Of a stretch of 43,295 nt of DNA, positions 5,113 through 11,704 are shown piece by piece. Every line of letters begins with the position of its first letter. Within the stretch, counting starts at the first letter, position 1. The DNA is from a virus. The notes beneath the pieces were generated by a model, which did no database searches, was not told the DNA's origin, and saw only the letters and a list, made by a program, of their open reading frames with translations. The stretch covers positions 1-43,295 of the IMG/VR virus record IMGVR_UViG_3300046007_011553. One strand, 5' to 3'. The position numbers were made by a program, and so were the translations under genes.

Positions 5113-5137
5113 AGTATAGAAAATCGCACGCACACTC

Positions 5138-5165
5138 TTGACACAGCGTTTGTGTCTGCTAAAGT
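5138..5165 (+). promoter_or_regulatory. Sigma-70-type promoter
   Basis: TTGACA (5138-5143), a 16-base spacer and TAAAGT (5160-5165), followed by GTGTGTATC. It shares the TAnAGTGTGTG context with the promoters at 1067 and 3101. It would give an approximately 70-base leader before the gene at 5245. Confidence 0.75.
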
Positions 5166-5244
5166 GTGTGTATCAACAACGCGGAAAGGTGTGTGGGCTG
5201 ACACCGACTGCGAAACTCAAAGAAGCCCTTTTGGAGATTTGGTT

Positions 5245-5493
5245 ATGAAGAATCAGTACAACGTTTCTGTGTCGGTTAACCTCTACGAGAACAGCACCCC
5301 CACCAAGTTTGACGCGTTCGCGGATCGCGTGAGCGGCACGAACATTGCGCTTCGCAATGCTCGCACGAACCGTAACACCCGCACCTACACCTTCGGGTGC
5401 ACGGAGCGCGGCGTGGGCATCCTGCTCTCCCGTTGGAGCAAGCGGCTCGGCAGCGGCGTGACTGACGCTTCGGTGTCGGTTGCCAACGCCTAA
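5245..5493 (+). CDS. Hypothetical basic protein, 82 aa
   Basis: I choose ATG 5245, preceded by GGAG at 9 bases. An upstream GTG at 5152 lies in the promoter at 5138-5165 and is rejected. The 82-residue product (MKNQYNVSVSVNLYENS...) is rich in Arg, Thr and Asn and probably beta-sheet in its first half (YNVSVSVNLY, TRTYTFGCTERGVGILLSRW). No known motif. It forms a single-gene unit between the promoter at 5138 and the terminator at 5519. Confidence 0.65.
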   Translation: MKNQYNVSVSVNLYENSTPTKFDAFADRVSGTNIALRNARTNRNTRTYTFGCTERGVGILLSRWSKRLGSGVTDASVSVANA

Positions 5494-5518
5494 TTAGGCG
5501 CGGAAACTTCATATGCCC

Positions 5519-5560
5519 AAGGGGTGACTGTGACCGACCGGCGCAGTCACCCCTTTCGGG
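5519..5560 (+). terminator. Strong hairpin terminator
   Basis: A perfect 12-bp stem, AAGGGGTGACTG (5519-5530) with CAGTCACCCCTT (5544-5555), and a 13-base loop. It is followed by TCGGGTTTTC, a weak T run. It lies 25 bases after the stop at 5493. Confidence 0.8.
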
Positions 5561-5591
5561 TTTTCATCACATCAACAACAGGAGAAAAATC

Positions 5592-5975
5592 ATGAAGAAC
5601 ATTAGTGCTATCGGAATTGCGACCGCTGCTTTCGTGGGTCTTGTGGGTGCAGTCTATCTTGGAGCAGTGGGCAAGATGGACGAGATGAACACAGCAACCA
5701 CACTGCTTGCGGTGTTTTGCTTTGTTACATTTTTCATCTCCATGCTTGCGCTGAACAGCATGATTCAGCAGGTAGAGGTTCTGCGCGGATACGTGGAGAG
5801 TGTGGATCGCCGCACAATGGACGATATGCGTGACGCGTATCGCTACGTGGAGGAGTCCAAGCGCGACATCTACGAGCGCGTAGAGGAAGTGCAGCGCGGC
5901 ACAGACCAGGAGTTCTCTTCGCTCTATCGCAGGATGGACGAGATGGACGACTGCTGCACCGTTTCCAAGAAGTAA
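5592..5975 (+). CDS. Two-pass membrane protein with cytoplasmic coiled coil, 127 aa
   Basis: ATG 5592 follows an AGGAG site. Two hydrophobic helices are clear (about residues 4-24 and 35-58: TLLAVFCFVTFFISMLALNSM), joined by a short polar loop (GKMDEMNTA). They are followed by a charged heptad-like helix (VEVLRGYVESVDRRTMDDM...YRRMDEMDDCC). The form suggests an inner-membrane protein with an oligomerising tail. Candidate roles such as holin-like or envelope-modifying protein cannot be told apart from sequence; the coiled coil is long for a holin. Confidence 0.7.
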   Translation: MKNISAIGIATAAFVGLVGAVYLGAVGKMDEMNTATTLLAVFCFVTFFISMLALNSMIQQVEVLRGYVESVDRRTMDDMRDAYRYVEESKRDIYERVEEVQRGTDQEFSSLYRRMDEMDDCCTVSKK

Positions 5976-5985
5976 TTCCCCGTTC

Positions 5986-6031
5986 GGGACGCAACACAGG
6001 GTTGTTGGAGGGTTCAACTCCCTCCCGTCCT
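5986..6031 (+). other. Minimal tRNA-like structure lacking a D-arm
   Basis: GGGACG (5986-5991) pairs with CGTCCT (6026-6031, one G-U pair). Inside are a 5-bp hairpin CAACA/TGTTG (5992-5996, 6003-6007) with a 6-base loop, and a canonical T-arm GAGGG-TTCAACT-CCCTC (6008-6024). There is no D-arm, and the middle loop lacks U33. It is either an armless tRNA-like RNA, a decayed tRNA, or a captured tRNA 3' end. It lies just upstream of a gene without a ribosome site. Confidence 0.45.
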
Positions 6032-6038
6032 TTTCTGC

Positions 6039-6473
6039 ATGAACACCAAGCGCATACAACGGCTGTTGGAGATGGCGTATCCGCTGTGCTTGGAGATTCC
6101 ACGCCCCAAGAAGCACGTTTCGCTCATTCTTCGCAAGGGCAAGGTGGTTGCGATTGGCTCCAATGCCATGAAAACACACCCACTTGCGAAAGAACACGGG
6201 TATATGTTTGAGGAAATGCACTCCGAATTGGACGCATTTCTCAAAGTTGATCATCCACGGCGTGACTTGGTGCTGTTCAACATCCGTTTCAACCGTTTCG
6301 GGCAGATGCGGATGGCACGACCGTGCCTGCGGTGTATGCCGTGGTGCGTTGGATGCTTTGATGCCATTTGGTATACCACAGACGAGGGTGTAATGCTCCA
6401 CGGGGAGGGGCTTTTCCCTATAAATAGTGGTGTAAAGGAGAAGCCGAATGAAGAAGTTCACCCAATATCTTAG
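6039..6473 (+). CDS. Deoxycytidylate-deaminase-like zinc enzyme, 144 aa
   Basis: The zinc and catalytic signature of the cytidine-deaminase fold is visible: H61-S-E63 (HSELDAF) and P95-C96-x2-C99 (RPCLRCMPWC). H61, C96 and C99 would bind zinc and E63 would shuttle the proton. Phage relatives usually convert dCMP to dUMP for thymidylate supply, but the first motif is HSE rather than HAE, so the substrate is uncertain and could be a nucleoside or tRNA base. ATG 6039 has no ribosome site; it lies 7 bases after the tRNA-like structure. The gene overlaps the next by 26 bases. Confidence 0.7.
   Translation: MNTKRIQRLLEMAYPLCLEIPRPKKHVSLILRKGKVVAIGSNAMKTHPLAKEHGYMFEEMHSELDAFLKVDHPRRDLVLFNIRFNRFGQMRMARPCLRCMPWCVGCFDAIWYTTDEGVMLHGEGLFPINSGVKEKPNEEVHPIS
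6419..6426 (+). promoter_or_regulatory. T4-type late promoter (TATAAATA)
   Basis: A perfect TATAAATA inside the end of the previous gene, 21 bases upstream of ATG 6448 and before its AAAGGAG site. The exact consensus match and the position make it one of the best late promoters in the window. Confidence 0.65.
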
Positions 6474-7284
6474 CGCAAGCGGTTTACAGGAGGCTCTGAG
6501 CGACCGTGCCCTGCCTGAAGTGCCTCTTGTTGAAGCCAAACTATCCCGTGTGTTTCAGCACGTGGAGGACGATAGCCGTAATTTCGGTATTCTTTCGGCA
6601 TTTCGTGCAGTAAACTCTGACAAGGAGAACAAGGCTCGTCACGACGAGTTGAAGAAACTTGTCCGTTCAATGGGTTACGGTTACATTGAGATGCGCGGAG
6701 GCTACAAGGGCGACGAGGGATTCGCTGAGGAGTTGAGTGTTCTCATTCCAAACATCAAGAAGAAGGAAATTGTTGATCTTGGACGCAAGTATCAACAGCA
6801 CTCCGTGATGTATAAGGACAAGACAGACTTCTACTACATCGGCACGAACGAAGAAGCGGGAATCGGCAAGGTTCTCATGCGCTTCAAGAAGGGTGCAGGG
6901 CAGGACAACCTATCGCTTGCAAAGCACAAGGTTGCTGATTTCTTTTCCAAGATCAAGAAGGGTCCAGATCGTGACACGAAATTCGTGTTCAACCCTGTGG
7001 ACGACGGTGGAGGCGGTGGTAGTGATGCAGGTGGAGGAGAATCGGCTGCGGCAGCGGCGCGTCACCGACCAGGCACCACGTGGAAGACCTCAAGTGGATT
7101 GTGGGGCGCGATGGACAAGGAAGGCAACTACGAGTATTTTGAAGACAGCGAGAAGGCACAGAAATACGCAAAGGCTCACCGCAAGGGCATGAGGATTCAG
7201 GAGCGCGAGGAGTGGAATTTTGCAAAGGCAACGTATCTCCGTCGTGGCGATTCGCCCAAGTGGATCACAATTTACGAGGATTGA
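6448..7284 (+). CDS. Conserved phage protein of unknown function, 278 aa
   Basis: ATG 6448 follows AAAGGAG and a perfect late promoter. Residues about 32-175 form a domain I recognise from other T4-like phages by pattern (LSRVFQHVEDDSRNFGILSA, then GYGYIEMRGGYKG, then LGRKYQQHSVMYKD), without a known activity. A Gly/Ser/Ala linker (DDGGGGGSDAGGGESAAAAA, about residues 187-206) joins it to a C-terminal domain of about 70 basic residues (TWKTSSGLWGAMDKEGNYEYF). The N-terminus MKKFTQYL is a start often seen in T4-like phage proteins. A two-domain late protein; role unknown. Confidence 0.75.
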   Translation: MKKFTQYLSASGLQEALSDRALPEVPLVEAKLSRVFQHVEDDSRNFGILSAFRAVNSDKENKARHDELKKLVRSMGYGYIEMRGGYKGDEGFAEELSVLIPNIKKKEIVDLGRKYQQHSVMYKDKTDFYYIGTNEEAGIGKVLMRFKKGAGQDNLSLAKHKVADFFSKIKKGPDRDTKFVFNPVDDGGGGGSDAGGGESAAAAARHRPGTTWKTSSGLWGAMDKEGNYEYFEDSEKAQKYAKAHRKGMRIQEREEWNFAKATYLRRGDSPKWITIYED

Positions 7285-7320
7285 TTTCTCCCAAATACCT
7301 AAATACTTCGGGGGAAACGC

Positions 7321-7422
7321 ATGAAAAAGCAAGACAACAAGGATCTCAAAAAAGCACTACTGCGACGAGCGGTTCAAAATATTCGTCGTGAAATAGTGAG
7401 CACAAAGAAGCAAAAGAAATAA
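7321..7422 (+). CDS. Very small basic protein, 33 aa
   Basis: ATG 7321 follows GGGGGAAA. It encodes 33 residues, MKKQDNKDLKKALLRRAVQN and then a basic tail ending KKQKK, with TAA at 7420-7422. It is highly basic and helical, so it could contact nucleic acid. It lies between the 278-residue gene and the promoter at 7443; AAATAC repeats just upstream resemble weak late-promoter sequence. Confidence 0.5.
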   Translation: MKKQDNKDLKKALLRRAVQNIRREIVSTKKQKK

Positions 7423-7442
7423 TCGTTATGGTGTGTGAGGGC

Positions 7443-7470
7443 TTGACTGCCCTTTGTTCTCTAGTATGAT
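7443..7470 (+). promoter_or_regulatory. Sigma-70-type promoter for the secreted protein gene
   Basis: TTGACT (7443-7448), a 16-base spacer and TATGAT (7465-7470). It lies 21 bases before ATG 7492 and its AAAGGAG site. Confidence 0.75.
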
Positions 7471-7491
7471 GATGTGTGAAAGGAGTTCGTA

Positions 7492-7938
7492 ATGAACTTT
7501 AAGACTCTCTCGGTATCGGTTGTCGCGGCGGTGTCCGCGCTTGTTCTTTCGCCCTCTGCTGACGCACAGTTCGTGAACAGTGGTGGCGGATTCAACGTGG
7601 GCGTGGCAGGTGGATACAGCAAGACCACGCTGCCCAATGGTCAAACCATCAAGAACAGTAATCTCAATTGGGGTGTTGGTATGGGTGGAGCGTCCACCAC
7701 ATCAACGCTTCCGTGGGGTGGTGGCGGATGGGGTGGCGGATGGGGCGGTGGTTGGGGTGGCTACGGTGGTGGCTACTACGCTCCTGCTGTCTTGCCGTAT
7801 TACGGTGGCGGCTGCTTCCCTCGTCCAGTGTTCGCGTCGTATTCGCCCTTCACTGGCACGTTCGGAAATCCGTGCTACGCGCCGCAGTTCCCGTGTGCCC
7901 CTGCCGCGTATCTGCCACAGGCTCCCGTCTGCTGGTGA
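7492..7938 (+). CDS. Secreted Gly/Trp-rich protein with signal peptide, 148 aa
   Basis: A classic Sec signal peptide is visible: MNFKTLSVSVVAAVSALVLS followed by PSADAQ, with likely cleavage after ADA. The mature part is Gly/Ser-rich, with a run of WGGG repeats (about residues 75-90) followed by a Tyr/Pro/Cys-rich tail with five Cys. It would be exported to the periplasm or beyond. No enzyme motif. The gene has its own sigma-70-type promoter and its own terminator, so it is an autonomous cassette, like a moron gene, among late genes. The G-rich repeat is coded by GGTGGC/GGATGG repeats that are prone to slippage. Confidence 0.75.
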   Translation: MNFKTLSVSVVAAVSALVLSPSADAQFVNSGGGFNVGVAGGYSKTTLPNGQTIKNSNLNWGVGMGGASTTSTLPWGGGGWGGGWGGGWGGYGGGYYAPAVLPYYGGGCFPRPVFASYSPFTGTFGNPCYAPQFPCAPAAYLPQAPVCW

Positions 7939-7961
7939 TCTGATCGTTCGTCCTCTTAGGC

Positions 7962-7997
7962 AAGGGCAGGCGGTGTAAAAGCCGTCTGCCCTTTTAC
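7962..7997 (+). terminator. Strong rho-independent terminator
   Basis: AAGGGCAGGCGG (7962-7973) pairs with CCGTCTGCCCTT (7982-7993) with one G-U pair, an 8-base loop, and a TTTT run. It ends the secreted-protein unit just before the tRNA cluster. Confidence 0.9.
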
Positions 7998-8000
7998 AAT

Positions 8001-8097
8001 GCGTAGTGCAGCAGCGGAGGAATAAACCGTAGCAGGCTGCATAGGGTTGTTGGTTGCAAACGGCAACCGAATAGGGGTGCAAGTCCCCCGCTACGCT
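8001..8097 (+). other. Irregular tRNA-like RNA, about 97 nt
   Basis: A 7-bp acceptor-like stem, GCGTAGT (8001-8007) with GCTACGC (8090-8096, one G-U pair), has T8097 in the discriminator position. A T-arm GGGG-TGCAAGT-CCCC and a hairpin GGTTG-CAAACGG-CAACC sit 3', the latter a 5-bp, 7-base anticodon-like arm but with A instead of U33. The 5' part is too long for a D-arm and holds GCAGC/GCTGC pairing. It directly precedes tRNA-Glu and tRNA-Gln, so it is probably a diverged or expanded tRNA. Amino acid not assignable. Confidence 0.5.
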
Positions 8098-8101
8098 TCT
8101 C

Positions 8102-8176
8102 GGTCCCATCGTCTAGACTGGTCCAGGACTCCTCCCTTTCACGGAGAAAACACGGGTTCAAATCCCGTTGGGATCA
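8102..8176 (+). tRNA. tRNA-Glu (anticodon UUC)
   Basis: The acceptor is GGTCCCA (8102-8108) with TGGGATC (8169-8175, one G-U pair), discriminator A8176. The 5' body TCGTCTAGAC...GGTCCAGGAC matches the tRNA-Glu D-arm pattern. The anticodon loop CTTTCAC gives TTC. The anticodon stem is CCTCC/GGAGA with an unpaired outer pair. The T-arm is ACGGG-TTCAAAT-CCCGT. CCA is not encoded. Confidence 0.88.
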
Positions 8177-8182
8177 TTGGAT

Positions 8183-8253
8183 TCGCTTGTGGTGTAACGG
8201 TAGCACAGGAGGTTTTGGTCCTCTTAGTCCTAGTTCAAATCTAGGCAAGCGAA
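8183..8253 (+). tRNA. tRNA-Gln (anticodon UUG)
   Basis: The acceptor is TCGCTTG (8183-8189) with CAAGCGA (8246-8252), discriminator A8253. The D-arm is GTG-TAACGGTAG-CAC. The anticodon stem GGAGG/CCTCT has loop TTTTGGT, giving TTG. The T-arm is CCTAG-TTCAAAT-CTAGG. CCA is not encoded. Six bases separate it from tRNA-Glu, so the two are one transcript. Confidence 0.9.
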
Positions 8254-8298
8254 CTGTTAAGGCTGCGTTCAAGAGCGCGGAAAAGGTAAATACAGGGC

Positions 8299-8493
8299 AT
8301 GGAAACGCTAACATATATTTCAATCGGGGTGGCAGTCACCAGTTTTTTAGGCGCGGTAGTGGCTAAAGCCTACCTTATAGGGTACGGGCGCGGCTACGGC
8401 GACGGCAAGCACTGCGGCTTCACAGAGGGGCTGTACAGGGCTGCTGAACGGGCGCACCGGCAGGCAGCACGGCAGGAGTTTTGGGTGGGCTGA
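8299..8493 (+). CDS. Small membrane protein, 64 aa
   Basis: ATG 8299 has a weak AGGG site. The first 30 residues are a hydrophobic helix (YISIGVAVTSFLGAVVAKAYLIG). A Gly/Tyr patch (GYGRGYGDGKHCG) and a basic helix (AAERAHRQAARQEFWVG) follow. The gene ends head-on against the - strand gene at 8494 with no gap and no clear terminator. Function unknown. Confidence 0.65.
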   Translation: METLTYISIGVAVTSFLGAVVAKAYLIGYGRGYGDGKHCGFTEGLYRAAERAHRQAARQEFWVG

Positions 8494-9897
8494 TCACACC
8501 ACGATCTGTAGTTCTACAGACGGGCGTTTTGTGGGTATCAAGAGTTCGGTGTTTTGACCGTTCCTGTCTTCAGATACTACTTGCTCGTTGAAATAGATTC
8601 GCGCACGGTTCATGGTTAGAGTTTCGTCTGCTGTGTAGCGCACTGTATACTGACGAACGTTATTTTGTGAAAGTGTTGCAACATACTCCACTTTTACAAT
8701 ATCGTTCTGTTTCAATGATGAAATATCTGATACAGTTTTTTCATCGGGATTTGTCAGTTCAACATATCCCAAACCTGTGTTTATGTTTTTTGTCGTTGAG
8801 AACTCTGCTGTGGTGTAGTAGTTTGTAATATTACCCAATGACAAACCCGACACAACAAGCACGGGACCACGTGGACCAACTGTCTTGTCGGTGATGGTGC
8901 ATACTACACTTCCAATTACTATTCCTTGTTCTTGATCTGGTGACACAATACTGCAAGTGAAACCCACTGTAGCCGCTGCGTTGAATGTGCTCCACCGTTT
9001 TTCTGCTTCACAAGACGCATCAACATACGAGATTGTCGCAGTTGTGCCTGTAGGTGTGATCATTACTCGCACACCTTCCACAGAAGTTACTTGGCTCTCT
9101 GTTCCTGTATAGAAACGGCAATTGGTTAGTGCAGTTCCTCCTATTTTTAGGTCAGACGACTCAACGGAGAAAAACTGTAGTGCGTTTTTAGGTGTGCCGT
9201 CGTCCTCAATCATCACTGAAACAGAGGAGTTTCCTGAAGTTTTCCATATGCTCATGTATTCTGTTATGTCAAACGTCACTTTTTGCGGCATTTCTGCGCT
9301 GTCCCACGAGCCTTTTACCGCAATGCCTTGAGCAGATGGTTCAATGTCTCCACCTGAAGTGGTCCATGTATCAGTGTATCGTTCGCTGGGCTTTGTCCAA
9401 GACGCAGAATCGTCAACTGATATTCCCAATGGCAACAGATACGCGTACAAATCATGAGAAACTGATTGTTTTTCTGTTGTCTCAACCACCAGTGACGCTT
9501 TTCCTATCTTGTAGGTGTCGTCTGCTGTGGTTCCAATAGTATTTTGGATGGAGGATATGATCAGGCTTTGCGGATTGAAGGAAAAAATGCTCTTGAAGGT
9601 TCCTTCATCCTGAACTGTACCCACTTTCACATACGATCTTTCCCTATAGAGAAGATTGTTCCCTATTCCTCCCAAATATTCGGTGGATGAAGGATCAACA
9701 CCGCCTTCAAGATCCAAATCTGTGATCTCTACAAAGCGATTGGGTATCGGATCGTATATTTTTGCTACGTATTCCGATACTTTGTCGGTTATGTATGTGT
9801 CTGTTGGCTGAAGTTTGAGAGAAATGGTTACTGAAGGGCGATTGTCCGTGGTTACAGTTGACCTCTGAAACAGGTTTCTCTGAATATTGTTGAACAT
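8494..9897 (-). CDS. Virion-type beta-rich protein, 467 aa
   Basis: The - strand ATG at 9897 has GGAGGGG just upstream and is preferred to a TTG at 9900. The 467-residue product is soluble, rich in Ser/Thr/Val and built of alternating beta strands, with no Cys cluster or enzyme motif. The middle (residues about 150-290) resembles a jelly-roll carbohydrate-binding or tail-fibre-like domain (TWTTSGGDIEPSAQGIAVKG, FDITEYMSIWKTSG), and the C-terminus has Ig-like spacing. It is downstream of the 579-residue gene in the same unit. I expect a structural protein of neck or tail, but I do not recognise a named family. Confidence 0.75.
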   Translation of the reverse strand: MFNNIQRNLFQRSTVTTDNRPSVTISLKLQPTDTYITDKVSEYVAKIYDPIPNRFVEITDLDLEGGVDPSSTEYLGGIGNNLLYRERSYVKVGTVQDEGTFKSIFSFNPQSLIISSIQNTIGTTADDTYKIGKASLVVETTEKQSVSHDLYAYLLPLGISVDDSASWTKPSERYTDTWTTSGGDIEPSAQGIAVKGSWDSAEMPQKVTFDITEYMSIWKTSGNSSVSVMIEDDGTPKNALQFFSVESSDLKIGGTALTNCRFYTGTESQVTSVEGVRVMITPTGTTATISYVDASCEAEKRWSTFNAAATVGFTCSIVSPDQEQGIVIGSVVCTITDKTVGPRGPVLVVSGLSLGNITNYYTTAEFSTTKNINTGLGYVELTNPDEKTVSDISSLKQNDIVKVEYVATLSQNNVRQYTVRYTADETLTMNRARIYFNEQVVSEDRNGQNTELLIPTKRPSVELQIVV

Positions 9898-9916
9898 CAA
9901 CCCCTCCGAACGCCGA

Positions 9917-11656
9917 TCAGGAGGCGTAGAATGAGAATGTTAGACCACTTGAGGTGTTGCTGGGTGCGTTGCTTGCCGAAAGAGCAGGGTAGAACACCTT
10001 GATTTTGTCAATATTGTCCACCTCAAAGAACATTTCGTCGCCGTGATACATCACATACGACGCCCCAACGTTTGAAGCACCGTAAACAGCAGCATCGGCT
10101 TCGGAAATGACGCACATGATCTCGTTCTGTGACGAGTTTGCACCGCTTGGAACACGCGAAACCTTGATGCGAACACCCATTTCGCAAGTGAATCCCGATG
10201 CGCCGTTGTAAGATGTGAGATTTACGGGTGTATTTCCGACAAAACCAGTGCGAGACATGAAAGATGCCACGCGCTTTACCTTTGTTACATTCACCGCAAG
10301 CGCATTTTGCGTGCTGTGGGGCTGATTTGCAGGCACAATAGTGTCTTGGATGGCAGCAAGACGGTCGCCAACGTTGGTTTTGATCTGATTGTAGATGGAT
10401 GCTTCATCAGAGAAGTCCTGTGCACCAACAGAAATCTTGTCGGAGTACAGTGCTTTCTTTACTGCAAGGAGATAATCGGTGTTGTTCTTGACTTCTCCAA
10501 CCTTGCCCTGAATATTTGCGGTTTGTGTGTCAAAACCGCTCACCTCTACAGGCAAGAATCCGCCAGAACTTCCTGTAACAGTAATTGCGCCACCGCTAGT
10601 GCTACCTGCTATCCATACAGGATAGCCTGCGTTGGGCGATCCTTGGATTGGCAGTGCACCTGCATAGGTTGCAGTTACTCCGACAAGAGTATCAAATGTT
10701 GCACTTGCAGAAACTGTGAAGGTGATGCCATTGTTTACGAGATACACATTTAGCGCACCAGCACTCCATCCTGCTCCTGTGGAACCGCCAACACGAACAA
10801 GGTTTCCGTTCTTGTCAACCGCAGTGATGTAAGTGGGAACTGTAGACTTACTGTCGTCGTCGCTGTCTCCCTGACCAACCACGGTAATGGTGTCGGTTGT
10901 GTAGTCTATGGCACGAATATCCAAGTCCGCAGCGGAAACCGTAACACCTGTTCCGTACTTTACATTGACATTTAGTGCGTTGTTTTCAGAGAACAGCGAT
11001 TCGGCTGTTTCTCCGTTGAAACCAAACAGACCAACAGATACGGTTCCAGCGGTTCCTCCACCGTAAACTGTGATTGTATCGCTTACTGCTGTCAGACCAC
11101 GAATGTCTACAGTTCCAAAAGTGACACCGAGTGCAGTTGCACCTGAAATACCCCATACTCCGAAGCCTGTAAGTGAAGTTATACTTACGGGCAGAGCAGA
11201 AGAAACGGTGATTCCTACAGGATAGCCGCCGCAGATGCCTTGAACCTTGACGTAATCTTCGTCACCCAGAGTACCATCGCCAAGCGTACCGCCGTAGAGG
11301 GCGCGAATATCTAAATTTGAAGAAGAAACGGCTACTGTTCCTACGGTTACTCCTACAAGAGCACCGCCCGAAACTCCTTCAACCTGTACGGCATTTCCAG
11401 TGAAGCCTGTTACATTTACTGCAAGACTGTAGTATCCAGATGAAGCCAAATAGTCGTAGCGCGACCACGCACCAAACGCCTGAACGGGAAGTGGAGTGTC
11501 GCTGCTGATGTTTGTAACAGAGTCGCCAGTGCCGTAGACTGCCTTCACGATCTGAAAGTGAGCCGTTTCGCCGCCAAAGGGGTTGACATAATCACTGGCT
11601 ATGGTATAAGTAGTTCCGCCTGTGACGATCTCGTAATTGTCGCTGGTTGCTCCCAT
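9917..11656 (-). CDS. Virion-type repetitive beta protein, 579 aa
   Basis: ATG 11656 follows a CGGAGAAG site on the - strand. The product is Gly/Thr/Val-rich and built from repeated short beta units with recurring L-D-I-R-A/G-L and P-V-x-V/I-x-x-F/L motifs (SSNLDIRALYGG, FGTVDIRGLTA, AADLDIRAIDY), spaced along residues 100-270. A helical stretch (TANIQGKVGEVKNNTDYLLA) leads to a C-terminal globular domain (SYVMYHGDEMFFEVDNIDKI). Such layouts are typical of trimeric phage fibres or whisker-type proteins, which is inference. It heads the two-gene - strand unit. Confidence 0.75.
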   Translation of the reverse strand: MGATSDNYEIVTGGTTYTIASDYVNPFGGETAHFQIVKAVYGTGDSVTNISSDTPLPVQAFGAWSRYDYLASSGYYSLAVNVTGFTGNAVQVEGVSGGALVGVTVGTVAVSSSNLDIRALYGGTLGDGTLGDEDYVKVQGICGGYPVGITVSSALPVSITSLTGFGVWGISGATALGVTFGTVDIRGLTAVSDTITVYGGGTAGTVSVGLFGFNGETAESLFSENNALNVNVKYGTGVTVSAADLDIRAIDYTTDTITVVGQGDSDDDSKSTVPTYITAVDKNGNLVRVGGSTGAGWSAGALNVYLVNNGITFTVSASATFDTLVGVTATYAGALPIQGSPNAGYPVWIAGSTSGGAITVTGSSGGFLPVEVSGFDTQTANIQGKVGEVKNNTDYLLAVKKALYSDKISVGAQDFSDEASIYNQIKTNVGDRLAAIQDTIVPANQPHSTQNALAVNVTKVKRVASFMSRTGFVGNTPVNLTSYNGASGFTCEMGVRIKVSRVPSGANSSQNEIMCVISEADAAVYGASNVGASYVMYHGDEMFFEVDNIDKIKVFYPALSASNAPSNTSSGLTFSFYAS

Positions 11657-11681
11657 TGGCTTCTCCGTGGGGGTCTGTTCT

Positions 11682-11689
11682 GATAAATA
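11682..11689 (+). promoter_or_regulatory. Candidate late promoter (GATAAATA)
   Basis: GATAAATA, one mismatch from the late consensus, lies 15 bases upstream of the gp33-like ATG at 11705 and overlaps the left copy of the 12-bp repeat TAGGAATACCTA. Confidence 0.4.
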
Positions 11690-11699
11690 GGAATACCTA
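11688..11699 (+). repeat. 12-bp direct repeat, left copy (TAGGAATACCTA)
   Basis: An exact copy of 12988-12999. The two copies bracket the + strand gp33-gp32 block that sits inside - strand structural genes. Within each copy TAGG/CCTA is an inverted repeat around AATA. Confidence 0.6.
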
Positions 11700-11704
11700 A
11701 CTCT

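Noticed and set aside
5986-6031. Phage integration (attP) site in the tRNA 3'-end-like sequence
   Set aside because: No integrase gene is visible and the genome looks like a lytic T4-type phage. It is kept only as an alternative in the finding for this element.
5547-6539. 330-codon - strand frame across the 5592-6473 genes
   Set aside because: It covers three better supported + strand features (membrane protein, tRNA-like element, deaminase-like gene) and has an improbable His/Cys-rich composition.
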